Of a stretch of 64,000 nucleotides of DNA, positions 1 through 12,200 are shown piece after piece. A program made the translations under genes and the position numbers. Under the pieces are notes generated by a model. That model saw nothing but the letters and a program-made list of their open reading frames with translations, ran no database searches and was not told where the DNA came from. The DNA lies in contig MEHQ01000078.1 in assembly GCA_008828725.1 (NCBI GenBank), forward strand, positions 211,200 through 275,199, in the 5' to 3' direction. Each line of letters starts with the position of its first letter. The first letter of the stretch is position 1. The stretch comes from Saccharina japonica (Eukaryota; Sar; Phaeophyceae; Laminariales; Laminariaceae).

Positions 1-53
1 GTGTACCGTAGGTCCTATTTACTAGTATTTACTATGGTCCCCCGCCATAATAT
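1..53. mobile_element. MITE family 1, right half, cut by window edge
   Basis: Matches the right half of the short inverted-repeat element seen complete at 21845-21955 (…GGTCCTATTTACTA… ending in TATGGTCCCCCG). The left half is outside the window. Confidence 0.6.
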
Positions 54-550
54 ATTCGTACACATTTATTTACGCAAATATAATTGAAATCGCCATAATA
101 AGTACGCACCAACATACATGGGTATTGGAGTACATGTATAAACATGTGTAATATGTACCACTCTGGACATAAGTAGTGTTAGGGCCGTTTGGTCTGTCTA
201 TATACTCGTACGACCTACCAGGAAGCAGGCATGGCTATTTTGGTCGCTTCGCTTAATGGGTCATACTCGTAGGCATTAACAGTCCTTGTATTGACATGAC
301 ACGGCAATTTTGAAGGGTATTTAAGTCTGACAATGTCATCCTTATCATTAGGCAATAATTACTTTTCACCTTCGAACGGCACGTTTTATTGAATCCATAT
401 GAATACTATTTCCAAGACATTCCTTAATTTTGACACAAGAGGGACACGCTATGAAAGATACAACGTACAGATACAGCACGTAGTACCAGGTACGCATTTA
501 TGTACGAATACGTATACAGATATCCGATAGAATGTTGGCATTGCACTTAC

Positions 551-3500
551 GATGCGACCGCGCCGCCCGTGGACGTCTTGGTTTCCTCGGCAGACCCCGC
601 CCCTCCTTCCACGACTGCTACTGCTGCCGCTGCTGCCGCTGCTGCTGCTTCTTTTTTCGCCAGCTCTCGTCGCTCCTTCGCCCGGCGCTCCTACTCCCGC
701 AGCGCACGGAAAACGAAAAAAGAGAAAACAAAAGTGCCGATACCACAGGGTTCGTTCACTTACAGCAAACAAAATCGGACAGACACCCCACTACGACCCA
801 TCCTCGAGACAAAGGCAGGAGGGGGGGATACTAAAACCATGAAAAAAAAAAAAACTCTCTAGAAAAAAAAAAAGAAAAGTCGCTTTTCGAAATTCCGTCC
901 AGAAATCCCACCGCACTGGTTACCAAGTTATTTCTTTCTTTCTTTTTTTCATTTTGACCTTTGTAGGTGTGGTGTCGTTTTTGTATATTTTTTTTTGTCG
1001 ACAAGTGCTACGAGAGGAGCACGTAGCCAAAAACTTTTGCCTTGCAGGGCAAATATGTCTGATTGCTGCCGTGCCCCCCCCCCCCCAAGTGGCCACACCA
1101 GAAATTGAACCAATTCATTGGAGGCTGTCGTCCATATGCAAGTCCGCCTCAGAGGCGGTTCTTAGCAGGATGCAGCTCACCCTCCATGCGACTCGCCCAA
1201 TACCTCACGGCGCTTCGCGCTTGGTGCAAGCAATGTCTGCCTGGTTGGTGAAAACCCAGCGTGCTCCGTCCCGGCATTGTAGGGATGCGGGGGTCTATGA
1301 GGTCATATGACTACGGCCGTGCACGACATGAGTACACCCCCCCCCCCCTTAGAACTGATGAAACTGCCCACAACCGTCGGAACACCTTTTGCACTATTGA
1401 TTGTGTGTTCTACACGTTTATTCGTTGTATTATATGTATACCTATATAGACTGTTGCGCGTTCGCGTTTTCCCGAAGTCAGTATCTGGCTGAGGCGGAGG
1501 GCCCCTCAAACCAGGAGCTCCAGAAACTGTAGAGGTGCACCATCCATTGTTTTTGCCTCATAAGGGTGGTCACTTGAGGAGAGCTCTATCTATACGTCAC
1601 GCTACAAACCGAGTTTGGAGGAAAATAAAAACGCTATGATACCCGATAAAACGGTCCCATGGCTAAAGTTCACAATGAACAATATCAATATTGCAACGCA
1701 TAAATGAAATTCCGGCGATTTTGAGTTAACCCATTCAGAACTGAAAAAAAAACATCCCACACTAATTCCAAGTAGTTTGTCCCCAAATACGTGGGACCAG
1801 TTCTTAAGGGGTTAAGGAGCACCATCATTAAAAAAACATTTCAGCCAAAAAAAGGTATACCTCTATCGTAGCACGCGTCTGACCCCCCGTACCGTGCACA
1901 ACTCGACGCGAGTCGGCGAGGGAAGAAAAGGGCTGAAGACTTCTCGCGACAAAAAAAAATGTTAAGGTACGAGCGGTAATGGGAGGGGGGGGGGAGGCAG
2001 AGCCTGCTATTTTGACCCCGGATCTGAGTTACGAGTAGGAGGGAGAGAGAAAAGAAGGGCGGAGATAATAAATGGGAAGGAAAAAACATGTACGCACACA
2101 AATACCTTCCAACGCCAACGTGTTCTTGTGAAAAAGGGCACACATCGGATGGATGATGCCTGCTATGATATAGGTACGAGTAGCATTTTTTTGCGTAAAC
2201 GTTTTCCGAAACGATGAAAACCGACGAATTCGTAGTACTGACTTAACTCTACGCGCGATCACAAAACAAAGACAGAAAGTACAGGGGGAGAAAAAGGGAC
2301 GAGATATATCTGAGACTACTCGTACAGCCTGTCTACAACATTTTATACTACTCGAAGGCCGTACACGAACCCCACGAACTGAGCTTAAAAAGGAAAGGTG
2401 ACATTTAAAAACAAGACACTATACAAAGGGCGACAACATTCAGGTTTTACTGCTGTACGTAGCTTACCTCACACCCAAAGTTGATCATGATGTTTTCCGC
2501 CTGATAGCAGCCGAGGCACTCCTTTCCGCGAGGGTTCAGTCCAAACCCCGGAAACCTCAGCAAGGCGTCGCAGCCAACAATGCCATCGCGGCCCTCATCG
2601 TCAGCGTTGTCGCAGTCGGAACCGCGGTCGGAGCTAGCGTTTCCGGCGCCACCTTCGGTTTTATCCTTGATGGAAGGCTTTTCGTCTTTCTTTGCGGACC
2701 TTGTGCTGTGGAGTGGGGGGGTGCGCTCGGCAGGCGTTTCCTCGGCGTCGTCCGGCGGCGCGGCTGATGCGGATCCGGCCTGTTTACCCTGCTTGCCCTG
2801 TTTTTTTTTTACAAAACGGTTTTGTTGGTTCGGCGGCGCGAAACGCTTGACGTTAGTCAAGACATCGCGAAAGACAATCGAGCTCGATTTTTTTGTACGT
2901 ATCGGTAACTGGTACGGTACGAAGTTTTAACACAGCCCCTGGGGCAATGCTCTCTCAAGATTCGTATCCCCTCTTCAACCTCGGAGTGAAAATTTAACAA
3001 GTAGGCATCTTGAAATTAGTGTGGATATTTCGACTTGATTTTAGTGAAGGGGTTAGACCCCGGGCGGGAAAGCCCTCCGAATACGCTGTGGACCCCTCCC
3101 TCCCCGCGGATCCGCCCCTTTCCAGGGGACGGAGCGAACAGTCCCCGGGAGACCGCTTTCCTAGAAAGTAATATTGAATCCAAACGTTCCTTCGGTACAG
3201 AGTGATACAATATACGTGTACAAGATACGTACGTATACTGTTGTATACGCATACTGTTGTATAGTGCAGGGGGGAAGCGGGCCTACTAGCCTACGTATAC
3301 ACATGTCCTGGTTTTCGTATAGACGTGGTATGGCAGGGTGTGAGCACTGTAGCAAAGGCCCTGCAGGCCTCTCCAGTGACGTCGGTGCTCGACAGGCACT
3401 GCCCATCGAGGCTACTTGTTATAGTACTCGACAACTTTGTGGTACGTACTCTTTTCCGGAGTGTATACCCCTGGGTATACGTGCAGATGGTCTATGATAT

Positions 3501-5231
3501 ACGCGTACTCGTACCAATCCGCCGTATGAGTCGCTCGTATACATGACAAGCCATTCGTGTAAAAGTACAGGAACAACAGCCTTCGCTTTCCCTCGTATGT
3601 GAATGGCTCGCACGCTCGAAGGCTTGAGATGTCTTCTATTTCCGGAACCGTTCTGCGACATATCATACAGTACAACCCCCGGTTAACCCCAACGTGCACC
3701 AACGTACGAACACACCTGGTGTACCTGGTGTACTTGTTTATACATTCTACGGTAAGGCAATACATAGGTAATCTAGCCCTACGTACGAGTGTGCAATCGA
3801 TCATGCATGAACCGTAAACGCAGCATGATACGACGTACTCGTATGTAACCCGCGAACAAAGTTGTCCGCTCGCTGTCATACTGTATTTCAACTCATACTA
3901 ACCTTCCTTTGAGCCGATATCCCCCTTCTCTTGCCCTTCCCCGAAGACACACCCTGCGCACCAGAGCACTGCCTCTTCGTCCCTCGCCCCGGCGAGTGGT
4001 TGGGGGAAACATCGCTTTCCTGTTCCTGGGGGAGCTGGTCAGCTTCCGCCCCCGTATTGGCAGCAATAGCGCTTGGCAAGGTGCTCGCACTGCCAGGGAC
4101 CAGGCCATGCCCTAGAATTGACCCAGTCCTTCCCCTCGAGACGGACTTGGCCCTGTCCCTTGTGATCATGGGCGAGTGGGAGCAGAAGCCAAGCTCTTTG
4201 TGGCAGGTGCGGCACAGCGGCAGCCCGGATGGTGTCCGTGTGACCCATGTGTTCGCCGCCGCCGCGGCCGCCCCATTCGCCCTACTCGGTCGGCGGGACA
4301 TCTGATCAATCAAGGCTCCAAAATGCTGGGTAAAATAGGACCGACTCGCTGCTACAAGCTGTCTGTCGCCGAAATTAACGACGAGAAGCTCGCCGAGTTC
4401 AAAGTGCAATGCCACACCCTCGCCACCCTCGAGCTTTATAATCACACGGTCGATGCTATCGTATGGCGCGGCCTAGGGGGCGGCTCTGTGTCCGTCACCG
4501 TAGCTCGCGGCTGCCGGCTACTGACTGTCGTACAACGAGTGCCGCTGCTGCGGGCAGCTCCGGTACTTGAGCTAGGGGTGGACGGAGCTTTGGGAGCTTC
4601 CCGTGCGACGTTTTGGGATCCACAGAAGTGCACCAATATGATGAATGGTGACGGGCGGGAGCATAGGAAGAAGAAGCCTGGCGACTACTGTAGGATTACA
4701 GCCGTCAAGCAAAGGGCGTCCGGTTTCAGCGTGTCAGCGTCTTGGCTAGCTATAATAGTCTTGGCTCTTCGCATCCGAGCGTCGGAGCTCCGAGCTAGTA
4801 GACAGGAAATGCGGTCCAATTCCAATTTGTTCCTGCAAACGGTTACGGTTTCAAGGAGTTCGTTATGACCTGGTTGGCTTTTCGTTCCGGACCAATACTC
4901 TCGGAAAATGTGGGAGGCGACCGCCGCACTCGCTCTCGAGAAAGTCTCCCGTCTACACGTGTCTAGCCCCGCTACCTTCAGCCTCCCTGCCGTGACTGAG
5001 TGAAGACACTCGCTGGAAGGTGAGCCTGGGTATTATCGAGCGTGCTGAAGTGCGCGTAATCGTGCGATATGGATGGACCTTCATGTATGCAATGACCGCC
5101 TGGTACGCCTTTGTGGATGATGACCCCTCTTCTGAAGCAGCACAGTCATCCCGTGCATTCTGTACTCGAGACTCACGGAGTGCCTGTGGGGGACGCTCCC
5201 ACCGCAGTAGTTCTATTATCAAAGCTAGCTC
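551..5231 (-). CDS. Unrecognised multi-exon gene (partial model)
   Basis: Four minus-strand exons can be joined in phase 0: 5231-5079 (51 codons), 4472-3903 (190 codons), 2797-2468 (110 codons) and 690-551 (ends in phase 2 at a consensus GTAAGT donor). The second exon is the best: it follows a CCCCCTAG acceptor, starts AAPYDSIDRVIIKLEGG, holds a globular hydrophobic/charged stretch, then an Ala run and a short Cys/His cluster (LCRTCHKELGFCSH), and ends AAG|GTTAGT. The third is Ser/Asp/Lys rich and ends with a second Cys cluster (KECLGCYQ..NFGCE), so a zinc-binding protein is conceivable. The fourth is charged, then poly-Ala (ERRAKERRELAKKE). I do not recognise the family. The first ATG and the stop lie outside what I can see; the gene probably runs past the left edge. 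Acceptors of exons 3 and 4 have poor pyrimidine tracts and are uncertain. Confidence 0.45.
1083..1345 (-). repeat. LINE-tail-like dispersed repeat
   Basis: Contains the block with GTGGCCACACCAGAAATTGAA, GAACCGCC-type CG-rich core, CTGCCTGGTTGGTG and a CCGTGCACGACATGAGTAC end running into a C tract. The same block recurs at 21085-21380, 25203-25545, 26615-26740 and in both arms of the palindrome at 60721-62060. It is probably the 3' part of a non-LTR retroelement. Confidence 0.55.
1530..1882. mobile_element. MITE family 3 (TIR with CTACGATAGAGGT) with nested TTAA element
   Basis: Begins with AGAGGTGCACCATC and ends with GGTATACCTCTATCGTAGCA, which are inverted copies of each other. Internal blocks (CTCACCGAAAA-like, CGATTTTGGGTTA, TTTCAGCCAAAAAA) are shared with copies at 10188, 11912, 16491, 16787, 17388, 29797 and 49940. 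A separate TTAA-flanked element sits inside at 1726-1815. Confidence 0.6.
1726..1815. mobile_element. piggyBac-type mini-element (TTAA flanks)
   Basis: TTAA is followed by CCCATTCAGAACTG and the other end is CCAGTTCTTAAGGGGTTAA, giving imperfect inverted ends flanked by TTAA, the signature target of piggyBac transposases. The interior is about 90 bases and non-coding. Related copies lie at 10383, 16963, 50391, 51085 and 55539. Confidence 0.6.
1885..2080. repeat. Dispersed repeat (SINE-body family)
   Basis: Shares the blocks GTCGGCGAGGGAAGAAAAGG, TCTCGCGA, GGAGGCAGAGCCTGCT and GGATCTGAGTTACGAGTAGG with copies at 6535-6645, 9730-9900 and 18290-18460; an inverted fragment lies at 9433-9505. In the 18 kb copy it follows a tRNA-like head. 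Confidence 0.55.
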
Positions 5232-6635
5232 CTGTTCGGTGCTGGATGGCATGGGATGCCTTCGGCGATAAAATGTTTTTTTTTGTCGTTGTGCTTTCCT
5301 GTTGGTTGCCGATTTCCTGGTTTCCTGGGGTGGGTGTCAGCAGTACGTAACGCTGCAGACTGCAGGTGTGCCTATGAAACACGACTTTCCGTATGCCAGG
5401 TGCTCCTGTGCAGACAGCAGACAACAGACTTACACTCAGTAACTCGTACGAGTAGGTAGTCGTAGTCTAGACTAAAGCCACGGCCGTGCCCAAGCAAATA
5501 GCCGTGTTACGCGATCGACGCTCTATCTGTAGTAAGCAGATGGCCAGACGCTATTCGTATACCGCACCCCGCGGACTACGAATTCACCCCTCGCTTCCTC
5601 GCCAGCGTCACGTACATAGGGCTTTTACACGGGATGCAATTACGTACACAAGCATGTTTTGGTACGCGACGGCTCTGCGCATCCGCTCAATCCCTGCATC
5701 ATCCCTGCCATGCCCCACCATCCCACCGCCGTGACCTGGTATATATCACATCATATCACACCTGGTACATACACGAGTAGGTGCGACAGAAAGCCGTCTT
5801 TTGTATTTTGGCCTCATCTGCGACAGCCTATATATACAGCAGTACAAGCAATATCAGCAGTCGTCTGTCGTGTGCCTTTTGAGCGACGTTCTCGGTACGA
5901 GCGTGTTCCAGTCTATCAGTGCGGACGCGCGTCGTATGTACTACTGTTCTACTGTTGTACCTCGTACATACTGCTCTTCGTAGTCACTACGTACGTACGT
6001 AAGATCGAGCACCTGGTAAAATGTACCTGGCACGTACATGCCTGGTACCTGTTACATATCATACCTACATCAGAGTATATAGCATTTTTTCAACCTTTTA
6101 TTATACCGCATTGCGACGTACCAGCAGGAACCATACTCGTACCTCTGATATATTAAAATTGCCTCCAGTCTCAAGAGTAGACTTTTTGTATGTACGATGT
6201 ACGGCGACACGTAAGTCGATTTCGTTGGCCGTGGACGCCTCCTTTGTCCAATCAAATCACTTCTACTACTACTGCTGTCGTCCTGTCCAATCAAAACGCG
6301 CGAAGAACGGTCTTGAGATAGTTCACAGCATTTCTACACTCGCAACAGCTTCGTACATACTATCATATACCTGGTATACTGCTCTGGTAAGTACTCGTTT
6401 GATATGTACGTAACACACTCATATATACCTGATATATGGTACCAGGTATATCCTCGTATATGGTATATATAGCAGCGCTAATACCGTCAGTGCTTTATCT
6501 GGCTTGTTCTTGACAGCGATAGCAATGCGATAAAAATGCGAGGCATGTACGGCAGCGGGGAGGGGGGAGAAGAGCCTCCTTAGTGACCCCGGGTCTGAGT
6601 TACGACGTATAGATGGAGACAGAAAAGAAGGGCGA

Positions 6636-6733
6636 CCATAGTGAATAGGGCCTACGGTACACACAAACACCTATACATTTACATATTTTTACTAACAATA
6701 CTTGGTCCTATCTACTGTGGTTTCTCCGTAATG
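6636..6733. mobile_element. MITE family 1 copy (left end degraded)
   Basis: ATAGTGAATAGGGCCTACGG … ATTTTTACTAACAATACTTG … CTACTGTGGTTTCTCCGTAA matches the family-1 consensus, with mutations in both termini. Confidence 0.5.
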
Positions 6734-8069
6734 TTAAATAGTGCGTTTCCCTTTTAGTAGTGCACTGTTGTACATAAAACATATACGAGTACGTATCTTT
6801 CTCTAATTCCAAGTACTTTTTTCCCAATACGGGCGTGCGGTCCCTACATCAGGGGTTAACTATTATTAGCCGTCAAGTCCAGCCAACTCATAGCCCTATT
6901 AGTGAGAGCAACTACTGTAGTCGAATTAATAAGGACCGTTTGCGGTAAGTATTAATGTACAAACGGTCCTTATATTTCGGTCCAGTTTATTGTTGTGCCG
7001 CCCGGGGGTAAGTTTTCTTTTTCTTGCCGTTACCGGCTGTATTGGTCACCATTGTCCAGTCACTACTATTAATACCAGTAGTGCTTAAAGACATGGGCCA
7101 ACTGCGAAAACATGGTTGACAGTCCACACTGCTGTCTCCTCACCACATCCTACTGCAGAACATTCGGAGAAAATTCTCAGGCGATCGGGGTAAAGGTTAT
7201 AGGCTATCGTAACATCACACGAAGTATATATGCAGCATCATATCATAAATGCTGCACGATAGCGCTACAGCCTTCCACAGGTGCTCCCCGCCTACCTGCG
7301 GTACGTCTTACTGCGAGTGCACTGGGAGTATTGAGCGTATTTTGGTACTGTTGTGAATACCCGCTGTATTTGCAGTATTAACGGCCGAAATACTGCCCTA
7401 TCCGCAGTACAGAAGAGAACCCAAAAGTACTGCCAGTACTGGCAGTATCCGCGCAAACTTGTGAGTACCGGCAACAGTATCCGCAGTGTGAGTATCGAGC
7501 CCCCGAAATACTTGATGAAGTGCAGGCAGTGACAGCAAACTCTCGATAATCCTTCGTATTCCTTGGAGGTGGTGTTCCGTGATGTCATGAAGTCTTCGGC
7601 AGAGAGAGAGGAAGAGATCGCGCGACTATTATCTAAACACAATATGAGAGGGGTGCAGGGAACACTGCTGTGTGTTTCGTGCGTGTTTTTTTTTTTTTTT
7701 TTTTTTTTTTGTGGTCTGTTCTCGGGGGTGTATTAAATCTCTGCAGCATGCGCCACGGGACGAGCGAGGAAACGGTACGTCTTGTGCGGCCGAAGTGCTT
7801 TCTCCTGGCTGCTTTTGGTGGGCGGTGCGCGGACCCTCACCCCCCTTGCAGAGCACAACACAACCATGAACACTTCTTGTATATACGCTGTTTTCTTTTT
7901 TTGCGTCTTCATGGGTATTGCGTCCAAAGCTGCATAGAACACCAACAAAACCATGGACACTTATCTGACTCTTTTATTGTTGGCGTTCTTGTCAAGTACC
8001 TAGAGTTTAGTTATTCGACACTGCTGTGGTACTATGGTTGACTATTCATATTTGCCAACCGATGATTAA

Positions 8070-8230
8070 TTGGGTCTGATTGGCTTATTAATAGGGTACC
8101 TGATTGGCTTATTTTAGGGGGTACCTGATTGGCTTAATTTATAGGGTGTCTGATTGGCTTAGTGGGGTGCCTAATTGGCTTAGTTTGTGCCAGGTAGGGT
8201 GTCTGATTGGCTTGTTGTATAGGGTGTCTG
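8070..8230. repeat. Minisatellite, unit about 27 bases
   Basis: Six imperfect units centred on CTGATTGGCTTA with spacer variants of AGGGTACC / AGGGTGTC. Confidence 0.75.
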
Positions 8231-8234
8231 CTCG

Positions 8235-8420
8235 GCTCAGGGCAAATGGTGCACATGATCTGTGTAGTACAGATCCAACCCAGGAAAAATGCCCTACATA
8301 GTGCAGGTTGTACGTCTCCAACCCGGCAGGCAGCATGAATTAGAACGTACAGATCAGGAGCCCATCTTCCCTGAGAGATGTAGATGATGGAGTAGAAGTG
8401 TGAGTGAATCCTTGCTCTTG
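8235..8420. repeat. GATC-rich dispersed repeat copy
   Basis: Contains ATGATCTGTGTAGTACAGAT, CCAACCCAGGAAA and CAACCCGGCAGGCAGCATGA. The same ordered blocks recur at 15300-15510, 22430-22640, 28800-29045, 31860-32245 and 62590-62840. Confidence 0.55.
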
Positions 8421-9072
8421 GTATGTTCACCTGCGAACATTAAACCCTTGCGTTGATTATTAGCCCAACCCTTCAGCAGCCCATCAACCTCGTTGAAATC
8501 ATTGTGCTAAATCGACCCAACCTTTCTTGCAACCTTGAAACTATGCTCAAAAACATTTTACTGCGTGAATCACTGTAACTCAACATTGCTGCGTTCTCAT
8601 AAACTAGAATGGCAATGCCTGATGTCTACTGCACGAGTCGTTAGCGGCCGACCGCGCTGAGTATCATGCAACAAGGAGATGCTAAGAGTCTACAAGTATC
8701 TCTCGAATTGAGCCTGGGGGGGGGTGTACTTCATTTTCATGCATGGCGGTAGTCGTATTACCATAGACCCTCAGCCAGGGGGGGGGTGGGTAGGTCGCCC
8801 GAGGCAACCCGACCACCCTCGAGGCGTTATTCAAGGACCCGGTTATATCAGTTCCACAATGGACAACCCCATCCATCCTTCAGGAATGAAACTCAACATT
8901 TCTGCAACCATCGTGTGTGTTTGTCTGTCTGTGCTTTTTCATGTACGTGGCCTCCTTGGCCTTTGCGCCGTGCGTGCACAGAGTTGGCTTGAGCGCTAGA
9001 CGGACAAGGCAGGGGAGACGCTGACGCTGGAGGAGAGGAGGAGAGGAGGTAGTCGGACACACCGGTGTAGAC

Positions 9073-9226
9073 ATGGCGGAGGAGACGGCCAAGATGGCGG
9101 AGGAGGCGTTTGAGGCGGGGGTGGGTGGGGGCGAGGCCGGAGAGGGGACTTCGTTCGAAAGCGTTTTCGAAAGCGTCAAGACCAGCCTGCCCGGCCTCGG
9201 TGAGTGAGAGCCAGCCCTACTTTTGT

Positions 9227-9290
<64 letters not shown>

Positions 9291-12200
9291 GTAATTCTGC
9301 CGAACACCTGGTACGAAATTACACCTACGTTTGCTACTACAGTACTACTGTAGGTGTGTTAAGAGGCTGTACTCTTCTGCCGAGGGCTAAAGTATGCCTA
9401 TTGATATACAGTATACTTATAAATGTCTAAACACCCCCGCTACGGTTCGTGCCTTGCATTTTCATCGCGAGAAGACTTCGACCCTTTTTTCCCCCGTCGA
9501 CTCGCATCGAATTGCTGGGATGTCTTGGGGGTTCAAAATCCTACCGGCATAGTCCATCCATCTGCGTAGGACATGGACTTATTTCGACGCGTGAGACATG
9601 GTCTTATTTCGACGCTCAAGACATGGACTTAGTTCGACGCGTAATACATGGTCTTAGTTCGACGCGTAAGACATGGGCTTAGTTCGACGGGTAAGACATG
9701 GTCTTAGTTCGACGAGTAAGATATGGTCTTGGCTCGACGGGAGTCGACGAGGGAAGAGAGGGCTGAAGTCTTTCTCGCGATAAAGAAAGCAAGGCACGAA
9801 CCGTAGTGGGGGGAGGGGGGAGGAGAGCCTGCTGTGTGGTTCCCGGATCTGAGTTACGAGTAAGAGGGAGACCGAAAATGGAAGGGCGAACATAATAAAG
9901 GGAGGGGGAAAAAAGAAAAAGAAAAAGTCGCTATCTGATTTGAAGGCGGTTTCACGGGTTATGGTGCGGCCGGGCCGTTGGTAGGGGATCGCGTTGCCCC
10001 TATCTGGGTTGGGAGGGGACAGACTGGAACGGACATTAGAGTGTGAGTTCGTCGACGCGCCTGGGGCAATTTGTGGTTCGGGTTTCGTATTTATGGTTCG
10101 GGTTTCGTTCCGTTACGTCGCACCGTATATACTAAGTGTTACATCACGTTCCATCCATCACATCGCATCGTATCGTATCAAGAGGCGTACGTACCATCAG
10201 AGGGTGGTCATTTCAGGAGCCCTTATGCCTCACCGAAAAACTGATTTTAGAGGAAACTCAAAATGCAAAATGCTCTATCATAATATACGTACCCGATGGG
10301 CAATCCCATGGCCTACTATTAACAAGTATAAAATGAAAAATAGTGCAACACAAGGACCAAATTCCGGCAATATTGGGTTATTTTAAGCCATTCAGAACTG
10401 AAACACTTATCCCACACTAATTCCAAGTTAGTGTGTCCCCCAAAACGGGGGACCAGTTCTTAAGGGGTTAAGAAGCCTTTAGTATGTCATTCAGAAAACG
10501 TTTCAGCCAACAAAAGGTATACCTTATACCTCTATATATCGTAACACGCGTCTCAATTAATGTTGCATGCCATCGTAGCATGAACCAGCACTGTTCATCA
10601 CGTGACTCCAACACCACACACCACACCGCATCGTGTGCACCTACCTCACCACGTCACACCGCACCACACCACGTAATACTATGCACGCGGGAACATTCTA
10701 ACCATAACCAAATATATGGCACGTAAACGTACGGGGGATCTAACTGCTACGAGTATGGCTCCCCGAAACAATCGTAAACCTTACCATACTATACGACCCC
10801 ACCCACCCACCCACCCCGCACCACATATAGCGAGAAAAAATCACTCCTGAAAACCACGCCAAAAACCGAAAATATGGAGTTTTTTTTGTTATATATTTGT
10901 AAAATTGAAAAAAATAGGTGTGAGATCGAGGATTTGGTCGAAACTCACCTTTGCAGGCTGACTGTATTCATATATGTCGCGCGGGAAAACAGTCACATAC
11001 AGTCGACACCCACCCAACTCTGCAATTTCTTCTTCCCCCCCGTCCTCCCCTCTCTCTGATGCGGCGCAATTTTGGTTGCATGATTTGTATGATTTGTATG
11101 CGCAGACATGTTCGACCCGAGCGTGTTCGACATCCGCATGGTGATGGGGGTGCTGGTTTGCGTGGCTTTGATGGCGTACGCTATCTTTAGGCTGTTCGTA
11201 CGCAAGTGAGTGGGACCCCCCCCCCCCCTAACCAACACTTTCGCGGGGGTTTCCATGATGTTATGGAGGTGTTTAGGGGGGCGAAGAGAAGCTGGCCGTG
11301 ATTGACTCGGGGATAGGGGATGCCTAGACGGACGGAAGAAGAGTTGTTGTTGTCGGTGTTGTTGGTGTTGGTGTTGTTGGTGGTGTTGGTGGTGGTGTTG
11401 GTGGTGGTGTTGGTGTTGTCGGTGGTGGTGTTGGTGGTGATGTTGTGGTGGCTGTCGATGTCAATGTTGTCGTTATCGTTGATGTTGCCGATGTTGATAG
11501 AGTGGTTGTTGTTGCTGTTGTTGATGCCAATGTTGATGCTGGTATCGATGTTGCTGTGTGTTGAAGGTATTGCTGCTGCTGATTATTGTCATTGCTGTTG
11601 TTGATGTTATCATTGTCGTTGATGTTCACTGTATTTTGCGACTGTTTTTGTTTTTCTTTCGTTCAGGGTGGTAGGGGAGGACGATTTCTTCGCCGACCTG
11701 GGCATCAGCTACAAGGACTTCGACATGCCTGACGAGGTAGACGATTTCTACGAGTCCAAGGAGAACCCGGAGATCGCAAAAGACACGTGAGGAGCGAGTA
11801 TGCTATTAATTGGAGACCGCGGCTTGTTATTAGGCCCCTTGACTTGACCGCTCCTGTACACTAAAACTAGTATATTACGCTCCTATACACTAAAACCAGT
11901 ATATTAAGACACATGCCAAGGTAGAGGTGCACCTACGTATTTGTTTTTGAGGTTTACGATATTCGCTTGATTATAGTATGCACCATTTGTTTCTGAGGTT
12001 ATTATAATCACTTGATTATAGTAGAGGATACCTCCGCCCAAAATGAAAGTGCAACCCGATGAGCACTTCCAACGGTTTTGGGTTATAAGGAGGCCTTCAT
12101 AGGTCATTCAGAAAATATTTGCCTTACAAGGCAAAAAAAAAGGTGCTACGTACCCTTATCGTAGCACGCGCAAAGGCCCGCACCGCACACTAAAACTAGT

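Larger units (their letters stand above)
5232..9072. other. Intergenic interval without a recognisable gene
   Basis: Open frames here are short, lack a coding-like composition or paired splice signals, and none resembles a known family. The interval is rich in the palindromic words CCTGGTAC, ACTCGTAC and TACGTACG, includes a T tract near 7686-7710, and holds the MITE, minisatellite and dispersed-repeat copies listed separately. Confidence 0.5.

Noticed and set aside
500..862. Plus-strand poly-Ala open frame
   Set aside because: The opposite strand has the charged ERRAKERRELAKKE frame and a consensus GTAAGT donor, so the plus frame is the shadow.
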